DNA from: Planctomycetaceae bacterium
GTDB taxonomy: Bacteria; Planctomycetota; Planctomycetia; Pirellulales; Pirellulaceae
Assembly: GCA_012965455.1 (NCBI GenBank)
Contig: DTSG01000015.1
Location: 1 to 19,194 of the forward strand
DNA: 19,194 nucleotides
Direction: 5' to 3'
Shown: positions 8,023 through 14,527 of the stretch, in pieces
How positions within the stretch are numbered: the first letter of the stretch is position 1
Layout: every line of letters begins with the position of its first letter
Notes under the pieces: model-generated
The model's input: the letters and a program-made list of their open reading frames with translations, nothing else
Told to the model about the DNA's origin: nothing
The model's database searches: none
Made by a program: the position numbers and the translations under genes

Positions 8023-8081
8023 ACCAACTTACCACTGTTCTTTTTACTGTCCCTAGCCACCTCCTAATGCATAAAATATAA

Positions 8082-8134
8082 AAAATGACTTCAACTCGAT
8101 TTCGAGTCACAAAATGCCCGTTGAAGTGCATTTT
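8082..8134 (+). promoter_or_regulatory. Long stem-loop with competing folds upstream of gspF
   Basis: AAAATGACTTCAAC (8082-8095) pairs with GTTGAAGT-g-CATTTT (8120-8134) as 14 base pairs with one bulged G. Inside lies a second small hairpin, ACTCG-attt-CGAGT (8094-8107, sharing two bases with the outer stem). A competing hairpin pairs AAAATGC (8111-8117) with GCATTTT (8128-8134). The structure ends 20 bases before the gspF ATG. There is no long T tract after it, so an attenuator, RNA processing site or translation control element is more likely than a strong terminator. Confidence 0.45.
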
Positions 8135-8154
8135 AAATTAACAAGAGTAACAAT

Positions 8155-9558
8155 ATGCCAACGTATCAATTTGAAGCACTCGATCCTACCGGCCAGGTCA
8201 TCAAAGACGTTGTCGATGCGCCTACAGAAGACGATGCGCATACAACAATCCGTCAAATGGGCTACTTTGTTACGAAACTCGCGGTAAAACGAGCTGCCGC
8301 TGATGCTATAACCGGCACACGAAAACGAAAAAAATCATTCGCTATGGGCGGCGGCGGGATGAAACATCTCACCACCTTTACACGCCAATTGTCCATTCTG
8401 CAAGACGCCGGACTACCGATTCTACGCAGTTTACAAATACTCGAAGAACAACAAAATGGTGGAAAGCTCAAAAACGCCATTATCGATACCTGCGATTACA
8501 TTGAAGCCGGCGATACTCTTTCGGAAGCGATGGCTAAATGTCCACGCATGTTCGATCGGCTTTATATTAATATGATCAAAGCCGGCGAGGCGGGTGGTGC
8601 TCTGGAAATTATCCTGCAGCGGCTAGCCGAATTTAAAGAACGCGCTATGTCGCTCCGCCGCAAAGTCATCGGTGCCATGATCTATCCGGTCATCGTGATC
8701 GTCGTGGCCATCGGTATTTTGACGTTCATTATGATTGCGATTGTGCCAACATTTGAAACCATGTTTGCTGATTTCGATTTGCCACTGCCGGCAGCAACCA
8801 AACTGCTGATAGCTATCTCACACGCCGTTTTTAAACTCTGGTTTCTGTTTTTCTTAATCCCGATAGGTCTCGTGATTTTTATCGTCTTGCTGCGCCAATT
8901 TACATACGGACGAACCGGTTGGGACTTGTTCATGTTACAGATTCCCGTCATTGGATCACTTGTCGAGAAAAACTGTATGGCTCGTACCACTCGAACACTG
9001 GCAACACTCATTGCATCAGGTGTGCCGATCCTCGAAGCGCTAACAATCTGTCGTGACACAGCCGGCAACGGTATGTTTGAACAACTCTACTCCAGAGTCG
9101 CTGCTGGGATTCGTGAAGGTGAACCGCTGGCAGTACCACTCGGTGAAAATGCCTGTGCAACCTTTCACCCGATGGCGCTCTTTTTCTGGCTGTTCTTCGG
9201 CGCACTAACAGGATTAATCGTCATGATTATCCCTGGGGACGGCATGCCGACACTCGGGATGATGTTTTCCTCAATTGGATGTGTTATGGGGGCGTTGGTT
9301 TATTTGCTCAAAATGAAACGCCGCTTTGTTGACTCGCTCGTGGTCAACATGGTCGACGTTGGTGAAGAAACCGGTGAACTCGATACTATGCTGTTCAAAG
9401 TTGCTGACCAATACGACGAAGAAGTTCGCACGACGACCGATGGACTGATGGCCCTCATTGAACCAATGATGATCTTGTTTCTCGGTGGCGCCGTTGGGTT
9501 TATCGTCATTTCGTTGTTTATTCCGCTAATTTCCTTGATGGAAAAACTGTCCACTTGA
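8155..9558 (+). CDS. gspF: Inner-membrane platform protein of type II secretion / type IV pilus, GspF/PilC family
   Basis: Polytopic inner-membrane protein of 467 residues that anchors the ATPases and guides pilin assembly. It opens with the typical MPTYQFEALDPTGQ. Two T2SSF domains follow. The first (about 72-198) has FTRQLSILQDAGLPILRSL, IKAGEAGG and the first membrane helices YPVIVIVVAIGILTFIMIAI. The second (about 276-460) has TLATLIASGVPILEAL, VGEETGELDTML, ADQYDEEV, and a last membrane helix ending in IPLISLMEKLST. The protein is about 60 residues longer than a usual GspF (about 400) because of an insertion at about 335-391, with two hydrophobic segments, between EPLAVPLGEN and the VVNMVDVGEETG motif. 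Its stop codon lies inside a 20-base tandem duplication; with one copy removed it would end in LSGS. It is the only platform gene in the window, to be shared by two extension ATPases and PilT. Confidence 0.94.
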   Translation: MPTYQFEALDPTGQVIKDVVDAPTEDDAHTTIRQMGYFVTKLAVKRAAADAITGTRKRKKSFAMGGGGMKHLTTFTRQLSILQDAGLPILRSLQILEEQQNGGKLKNAIIDTCDYIEAGDTLSEAMAKCPRMFDRLYINMIKAGEAGGALEIILQRLAEFKERAMSLRRKVIGAMIYPVIVIVVAIGILTFIMIAIVPTFETMFADFDLPLPAATKLLIAISHAVFKLWFLFFLIPIGLVIFIVLLRQFTYGRTGWDLFMLQIPVIGSLVEKNCMARTTRTLATLIASGVPILEALTICRDTAGNGMFEQLYSRVAAGIREGEPLAVPLGENACATFHPMALFFWLFFGALTGLIVMIIPGDGMPTLGMMFSSIGCVMGALVYLLKMKRRFVDSLVVNMVDVGEETGELDTMLFKVADQYDEEVRTTTDGLMALIEPMMILFLGGAVGFIVISLFIPLISLMEKLST

Positions 9559-9572
9559 TGGAAAAACTGTCC
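9534..9572 (+). repeat. 20-base tandem duplication across the gspF stop codon
   Basis: The 19-mer CTTGATGGAAAAACTGTCC occurs at 9534-9552 and again at 9554-9572, a period of 20 bases. The TGA stop of gspF (9556-9558) falls at the start of the second copy and exists only because the 20-base period shifts the frame. Removing one copy gives the in-frame ending TCC GGT TCC TAA, that is LSGS and a stop. Confidence 0.9.
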
Positions 9573-9578
9573 GGTTCC

Positions 9579-9648
9579 TAAACCACAAAAACAACCAACA
9601 CAATGCTTGGTTTAAGCCGATTATGGGGCAAACACCAATAAACCGAAG
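9579..9648 (+). promoter_or_regulatory. Pair of mutually exclusive hairpins between gspF and the first pseudopilin gene
   Basis: The segment TGGTTTA (9608-9614) can pair upstream with TAAACCA (9579-9585, 7 bp, helped by CGG at 9572-9574 with CCG at 9617-9619). Alternatively, as CTTGGTTTA (9606-9614), it can pair downstream with TAAACC-g-AAG (9639-9648, 9 bp with one bulge). The two folds exclude each other. They lie in the 179-base gap before the GspG-like gene. The downstream part of the gap (9649-9737) shows nothing clear. Confidence 0.35.
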
Positions 9649-9737
9649 AAATTCAACAGACGTACGTTAATAATTGAAGCAGTCTGCGAATGCCGTAAAA
9701 CGCATGGAAACACTCGCTTAACGGAAAACTTTATTTC

Positions 9738-10754
9738 ATGAAAACTAATACTCTCCACAATCTACGCCCTCGTGTTCGCAACCGTATCGGGATGACGCTC
9801 ATAGAAATCCTAGTCGTTATTTCCATCATTGCCATTCTCGCTGGAATGTTGATTCCCGTTATTGGTGCCGTGCGGCGACGAGGCCAAGTCACCGCTACGG
9901 TTCTGGAAATTCAAAATCTGAAAGCGGCAATTGAGCAATACAAACAGAAGTTTGGAGATTACCCGCCCGATGGTAGCAACGCAGTCGTTTTCCAACGACA
10001 CATCCGCATCGCTTTCCCGCGTATTGCACCACAAGAAATCGCAAATCTTAATTCGTTGATCTTAGATTCTCATATTCCTGCGGTTACAAAATTAGACGCT
10101 GCCGAAGCCCTAGTATTCTTTCTCGGTGGATTTAGTGACGATCCTCGCTTTCCGTTTACAGGCAAGGGTGGCCCACTAACAGGTAACCGAAGTCTTGGTT
10201 TATTCGACTTTGATCCTGCCCGCCTTTCTATCGATTCCACAACCATTAACATCGGCACGGCGAGTAATCCCATTCTCGTATCGCAGTCGACAGATGAAAC
10301 GGGACTACACAATCAAGTCGCTGCAGCGCGGGACATTTTTCCAGTGTACTTTCCAAAAAACTCCGACGCGCCATTTGTCTATTTCGATTCGCGAACATAC
10401 ATGCCACGTTCCATCTACACCTACAACGGTAATGCAGTACCTCCTGCTCAATATCCACCAGCGGATTGGTGCGCTGGAAACCCGCATAGCCACCCAGTCA
10501 CATTCATCACCGGAATAGCTAGACCCTACCGCGGCGATGAAGTCAGACAAGCAACTGCCGCTGATGCCTATACCTACAAATGGGCCAATCCCGATACGTT
10601 CCAAATCATCTCTGCCGGACTTGATAATGACTTCGGCAACAACTTGAATCCACCGCAATACAAGCAATATCCTAGTGGCGTTTATTACAGCGATGGGGAT
10701 AACTCCAATATCACCAGCTTCAGTCGCGGCACACTGGAAGATGATATTCAATAA
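9738..10754 (+). CDS. GspG-like (pseudo)pilin with class III prepilin signal peptide
   Basis: Predicted filament subunit of 338 residues. An 18-residue basic leader ends in RNRIG; prepilin peptidase should cut after Gly18, leaving mature Met1 and the conserved Glu5 (MTLIEILVVISIIAILAGML). The region after the hydrophobic helix, EIQNLKAAIEQYKQKFGDYPPDG, reads like the GspG/major pseudopilin family. The C-terminal part has IISAGLDNDFG (290-300) and an ending with DGDNSNITSF and EDDIQ, which resembles the SLGADG...GEDADI calcium-binding loop of GspG. At 320 mature residues it is more than twice the usual GspG length (about 140), with the extra sequence in the middle. It is first of the pilin block, where the major subunit is often found, but abundance is not visible from sequence. 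A planctomycete-specific minor pilin is the alternative. Confidence 0.87.
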   Translation: MKTNTLHNLRPRVRNRIGMTLIEILVVISIIAILAGMLIPVIGAVRRRGQVTATVLEIQNLKAAIEQYKQKFGDYPPDGSNAVVFQRHIRIAFPRIAPQEIANLNSLILDSHIPAVTKLDAAEALVFFLGGFSDDPRFPFTGKGGPLTGNRSLGLFDFDPARLSIDSTTINIGTASNPILVSQSTDETGLHNQVAAARDIFPVYFPKNSDAPFVYFDSRTYMPRSIYTYNGNAVPPAQYPPADWCAGNPHSHPVTFITGIARPYRGDEVRQATAADAYTYKWANPDTFQIISAGLDNDFGNNLNPPQYKQYPSGVYYSDGDNSNITSFSRGTLEDDIQ

Positions 10755-10782
10755 TCGCTCAACCGTTATCGACTACGATACA

Positions 10783-10804
10783 AGTTCCAGGGGCACTGGA
10801 AACT
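10783..10804 (+). promoter_or_regulatory. Intercistronic hairpin between the first two pseudopilin genes
   Basis: AGTTCCAG (10783-10790) pairs with CTGGA-a-ACT (10796-10804) around the five-base loop GGGCA, giving 8 base pairs and one bulged A. No T tract follows. It lies in the 74-base gap and ends 24 bases before the next start codon. It could adjust transcript stability or relative expression. Confidence 0.35.
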
Positions 10805-10828
10805 AGCTAATAAGACGTCAAGAAGTTC

Positions 10829-12007
10829 ATGCCAAACTATTCACCTAATTCCAACCAAGATCAAGCACTAGGAACCAGCGCCTTGCGCCAGGTTGTTGGG
10901 TTTACACTCACTGAGTTATTGGTCGTGATGGCGATCATCTCGCTATTGTCCGCTGCTATACTCGTCGCTCTCACGGAACTCCAAGCCACTACCAAAGTAC
11001 GACGGTGCCAACAACAAATCAAGAAAATTGATCAGCTGATCATGCGGCGTTGGGACGAACTGCTACATAAGCCATTGGCGATACAATTCAATTCGCTTGG
11101 CCCAACTCCGTCACCACTCAATATTAACGCCCGCAAACTACAAATATTGATCGCTCGGCGTGAACTACTGCGACTCGAAATGCCCGATCGCATTACCGAT
11201 ATTGCCGACAACCCCGTCGTCTTTCCCGGCGGCTTTCAAATGCAACTGCCCGCAACCACAGCCACGTTTCGCAGAAAAGCAGCATATAATGCGGCGATCG
11301 GAAACACGTGGAATGAACAGAATCAAGGTGCCGAATGCTTGTATTTGATTCTGTCGGTTATGCAAGATCGTGATTCCAGTGCCTTGGATTTCTTTTTCCC
11401 TGGCGAAATTGGCGACACCGATGATGATGGAATGCTCGAGATTTTAGATGGCTTTAACCAACCGATCGGCTTCCTGCGTTGGGCTCCAGGTATCTCGGCT
11501 CGCACGGGGATCGATTTGCGGTGGGGAGTTGCCAATACGGACGACGACAACGATGGAACAGATGATAATGGTAGTGAAGCAACATTCCTAGGATCTGATG
11601 ATTATCGATCGTTTTCTGATATCCAAAAAGTAAACGCGGCCGATTCACCTGATGCGACAGATATGGGCGCGGCGGATTATCGTCTATTTGACACAAATCC
11701 CAGTAACGATCCTTTTAATCTTTTCCCCCTAATCATGTCGGCCGGTCGTGATGGATCATTTGGCACATATGGGTTCGGGGCGAATCCGGGAGTAGCGGGG
11801 TTCCGCTACAAATCAACTGTCGATGCGACTGGCACGGCACCTCAAGCACTACAAACTGCCACCGGTTCTGCCTCAGCGTTTCCGTACGATCCCTACGTCG
11901 AACATGCTGATTCCAATGCTGAAGGATTCTTCTACACCTTTGGCGCGTTCGTTCATGATGGAATGACCGATAACATCTCTAATCAACAAATAGAGGTGAA
12001 CCCATAA
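10829..12007 (+). CDS. Prepilin-like protein with GspG-type features and acidic DDD loops
   Basis: Predicted pseudopilin of 392 residues. The 24-residue leader ends in RQVVG, with cleavage after Gly24 giving FTLTELLVVMAIISLLSAAI and Glu at mature position 5. A long helical stretch follows (RRCQQQIKKIDQLIMRRWDELL). The globular part holds two acidic loops, DTDDDGM (196-202) and NTDDDNDGTDDNG (236-248), plus LIMSAGRDGSFG (301-312), which echoes the GspG-type SAGxDxxFG of the preceding gene. These could bind calcium, as shown for GspG and GspK in type II secretion; here that is inference. It is about twice to three times the usual pseudopilin length. The stop codon overlaps the next start by one base (TAATG), so the two are translationally coupled. 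Its exact pseudopilin class is uncertain. Confidence 0.82.
   Translation: MPNYSPNSNQDQALGTSALRQVVGFTLTELLVVMAIISLLSAAILVALTELQATTKVRRCQQQIKKIDQLIMRRWDELLHKPLAIQFNSLGPTPSPLNINARKLQILIARRELLRLEMPDRITDIADNPVVFPGGFQMQLPATTATFRRKAAYNAAIGNTWNEQNQGAECLYLILSVMQDRDSSALDFFFPGEIGDTDDDGMLEILDGFNQPIGFLRWAPGISARTGIDLRWGVANTDDDNDGTDDNGSEATFLGSDDYRSFSDIQKVNAADSPDATDMGAADYRLFDTNPSNDPFNLFPLIMSAGRDGSFGTYGFGANPGVAGFRYKSTVDATGTAPQALQTATGSASAFPYDPYVEHADSNAEGFFYTFGAFVHDGMTDNISNQQIEVNP
11993..11999 (+). promoter_or_regulatory. Strong ribosome binding site for the GspH-like gene
   Basis: GAGGTGA lies seven bases before the ATG at 12007, inside the end of the previous gene. Most genes of the window lack such a clear Shine-Dalgarno site, and it fixes the start of the GspH-like protein within the TAATG overlap. 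Confidence 0.6.
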
Positions 12008-13131
12008 TGCTGCTGCACCTTAAAAAACACCGCATCAACCGCCAATTGCGCCAGCAATCGACGCGTGCTATGACCATGATCGAATTACTCGTGGTCATCA
12101 CGGTCATCATGGTTCTGACAGCAGTCATGATTCCCACGATTCGATATCAAAACCGCAATCGAGCATTACGTGAAGCAGAGCGACAACTTAATGCTTACAT
12201 TGGCAGTGCCCAAGCACGTGCTCAACAACTGGGTCGCCCAGTCGGTATTTGGATTGAGCGGTTTCGCAATGAAGCCCTTCCTCCTATCGCAGGCGCCGCT
12301 CCAGCATTAAATCCAGCGTTACCCGCCGATGCAAACTATGCCGTTACGGTTTATATCGCTGAAGTTCCATTGCCCTATGCTGGTGATGTTCGAGATGCAC
12401 GCGTGCAACTCACAACCAGCGCAAGTGCCTGGCAACTCGATTTTCCATGGACTTCTGTGTTACGCAATCCGCTCAATCCGCTCATTCGCCCCGGCGACCA
12501 CTTTCAAATTCAACTCGACCACCGAGGTCCGTTTTTTGAAGCCCAGCGAACCTCAGCCACAAGTAACGCAGTTTATGTACTCACGGAAAACCCAGTCGGT
12601 GACGGCACGCGAATTCCCATCGCGGCGACCACTCCCGCCGGAGTTCCATTTCAGATACATCGCCGGCCCACCAAGGCCTTCGTACCGCCACTTAATCTAC
12701 CCGTCGGCTCCGTCATTGACTTAAGTGTTTCAGGAACAACCGCTGGGGGTAATGAATTTTTGACAAACGTCGCCAACGGAAACCGACCAGTGATTGTTAT
12801 GTTTCAGCCAAGTGGCGGAATTGAAAGCGTTATTTTTAACGGCAAGATTGATCGTCCCCTCGGCTGGGTCCATCTGCTCGTAGGCCGTCAAAACCAAGTA
12901 TTTCCCAATGCTCAGTTTATCCAAGCAGATACCGAAATCGGAAATGTTATGGATATGGGCAACCGTTGGGTGTCCATCGATCACCGCACCGGATCTATTG
13001 TCAGTGAAAACGTAGATAGCATCGCTCGATTCATCGCCAGTTCATCCAATCCTAGTACTCTTACCGTATTCGATAAAATTGCAGCGGCTCGACAACTCGT
13101 TCGCAGTGGTACGGGAAGTGAAGGTAACTAA
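12007..13131 (+). CDS. GspH/FimT-like minor pseudopilin
   Basis: Predicted minor pseudopilin of 374 residues. A very basic leader is followed by MTMIELLVVITVIMVLTAVMI with Glu at mature position 5. The residue before the cut site is Ala21 instead of the usual Gly, which prepilin peptidases tolerate less well. The stretch after the membrane helix (REAERQLNAYIGSAQARAQ, then QLGRPVGIWIER) matches the GspH/FimT pattern, where a helix rich in small residues leads to a beta strand with a G-x-x-V/I motif. GspH is part of the filament tip complex with GspI, J and K. The protein is about twice the usual GspH length. It overlaps the preceding gene by one base and is separated from the next by two bases, so this is a tight translational unit. 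Confidence 0.82.
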   Translation: MLLHLKKHRINRQLRQQSTRAMTMIELLVVITVIMVLTAVMIPTIRYQNRNRALREAERQLNAYIGSAQARAQQLGRPVGIWIERFRNEALPPIAGAAPALNPALPADANYAVTVYIAEVPLPYAGDVRDARVQLTTSASAWQLDFPWTSVLRNPLNPLIRPGDHFQIQLDHRGPFFEAQRTSATSNAVYVLTENPVGDGTRIPIAATTPAGVPFQIHRRPTKAFVPPLNLPVGSVIDLSVSGTTAGGNEFLTNVANGNRPVIVMFQPSGGIESVIFNGKIDRPLGWVHLLVGRQNQVFPNAQFIQADTEIGNVMDMGNRWVSIDHRTGSIVSENVDSIARFIASSSNPSTLTVFDKIAAARQLVRSGTGSEGN

Positions 13132-13133
13132 TC

Positions 13134-14435
13134 ATGAACTACCGTAAACAACATTTAGCGGGCGTCACCATCGTCGAAGTGCTTTTTTCCGTGGGCATTA
13201 TCGTTACCGGTTTACTTGGAGTGGCAGGGCTGATTATGGTCGCTGGCGCTCAAATGACTCAGGGACTGGAAGCCGATGCCATGAGCAATGCCGGGCTCAA
13301 TGCTATCGCTGAATTCGATACTCGTAAAATGCGACGTCCCGATAGCCTGCTGTGGTATAACCCGAGCACTAATTCCTTTACATCCGTATTGTCAAGTGAT
13401 TTATATGGTCCAGGCGCCGATAACCGGTGGGGCGAAGCCATGATCGATGATGATAATAACGGACCACCAGATGACATCAATGAAGCCGGATACGGTGACG
13501 ACGAACCGAGTCCGTCATTTTGCATCGATCCGTTTTTCATAGCTCAACAGGTCGTCGATGGTAATACGAATTTTTATGAATCCAATTTATTCCCTGGAAT
13601 TCAAGTACCTGCTGCCAATCCAAATCAAATCGTGCAAATGCGACGAGTGACGCTAAAAAATCTCGCCTTTCCCACACAAAATTTGCCCCTGTCGCTGCTG
13701 CAAAGCCGTGAAATATTTACGATCAAAGATGATTTGGTATTTAATATCCCAACCGCGGCTACCGAACTTCCTCAACAATCTTGGATTACTGATCAAGCCA
13801 CGGCCAATGCTTCCTCACCTCGACAGACCAACGGTATCGATGATGATCATGACGGGGTTGTGGATGAGTTTGACGAAGCAAATGTCAAGCGTCTCAACGC
13901 AGCAGAAACCAGCTGGATGGCAACTTTGACTCCCAACCGTAATCGCATGAATGTGGCTGGCTGGCGGCTAGAACCGACCGACCAATATCTGCTCTCCATC
14001 GTTATCTTTAATAATCGCTTTATCAACTATACCGATGCCAATGCGGCCCCCGAAAAAGAACGCCTGTTAAACATCACGTTCCTCAATCGAGGATTTGGCG
14101 GCGGCGAGGTGCGCTTTTCTCACACCAACCCAGCGGCACTTAAACTGAAACATGGTGATTGGGTAATGCTATCGGCAAACTCAGAAATCGGTTCCTGTTT
14201 TCGCTGGTACCGCATCTCCTATATCGAAGATGAAACTCGAACCCTCATCGATGTGAGTGGCACAATTACGGGACATTACCGCGATGCGACCCTCAAAGGA
14301 CCTGATTGGAATCGACCCGAATGGCATGCTGTTGGCGGGAACCCTGCAGCATACACAACTCATGTCACTTTCATTCCGGGCGTAGTCGGAGTGTTTGAAA
14401 AAACAATACGTATAGAATCAACTTCGCTTTATTAA
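13134..14435 (+). CDS. GspI/PilV-like minor pseudopilin with an acidic DDD-NNG module
   Basis: Predicted minor pseudopilin of 433 residues. It has a short 10-residue leader, MNYRKQHLAG, cut after Gly10, then VTIVEVLFSVGIIVTGLLGVAGLIM with Glu at mature position 5. The VEVL-F-V-I-G style is typical of GspI/PilV. The large periplasmic part includes NRWGEAMIDDDNNG (97-110) and DDINEAGYGDD (113-123), and a second loop DDDHDGVVDE (236-245). The first module recurs almost unchanged in the giant protein downstream. A ribosome binding site GAAGG (13120-13124) lies nine bases before the ATG. GspI is normally about 120-200 residues, so most of this protein is lineage-specific. It is followed by 92 bases with a hairpin before the giant gene. 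The GspI/PilV class rests only on the N-terminus and the gene order. Confidence 0.8.
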   Translation: MNYRKQHLAGVTIVEVLFSVGIIVTGLLGVAGLIMVAGAQMTQGLEADAMSNAGLNAIAEFDTRKMRRPDSLLWYNPSTNSFTSVLSSDLYGPGADNRWGEAMIDDDNNGPPDDINEAGYGDDEPSPSFCIDPFFIAQQVVDGNTNFYESNLFPGIQVPAANPNQIVQMRRVTLKNLAFPTQNLPLSLLQSREIFTIKDDLVFNIPTAATELPQQSWITDQATANASSPRQTNGIDDDHDGVVDEFDEANVKRLNAAETSWMATLTPNRNRMNVAGWRLEPTDQYLLSIVIFNNRFINYTDANAAPEKERLLNITFLNRGFGGGEVRFSHTNPAALKLKHGDWVMLSANSEIGSCFRWYRISYIEDETRTLIDVSGTITGHYRDATLKGPDWNRPEWHAVGGNPAAYTTHVTFIPGVVGVFEKTIRIESTSLY

Positions 14436-14474
14436 CTTATCAGCAGTTACCATTTTCGCAGGGGCGCGAAATCG

Positions 14475-14511
14475 GTGCCGTAGCAGCAAAACAACACACG
14501 CCGCACGGCAC
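14475..14511 (+). promoter_or_regulatory. Hairpin just upstream of the giant gene
   Basis: GTGCCGT (14475-14481) pairs perfectly with ACGGCAC (14505-14511), closing a 23-base loop rich in A and C. A smaller hairpin, TTTCGC (14454-14459) with GCGAAA (14466-14471), precedes it. The larger stem ends six bases before the Shine-Dalgarno site of the next gene. No T tract follows. It may set how much of the giant protein is made relative to the pilins. Confidence 0.35.
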
Positions 14512-14516
14512 GCATT

Positions 14517-14521
14517 GAGGA
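14517..14521 (+). promoter_or_regulatory. Ribosome binding site of the giant GspK-like gene
   Basis: GAGGA lies six bases before the ATG at 14528 and fixes this start. It is one of the few good Shine-Dalgarno sites in the window. Confidence 0.65.
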
Positions 14522-14527
14522 AATACT

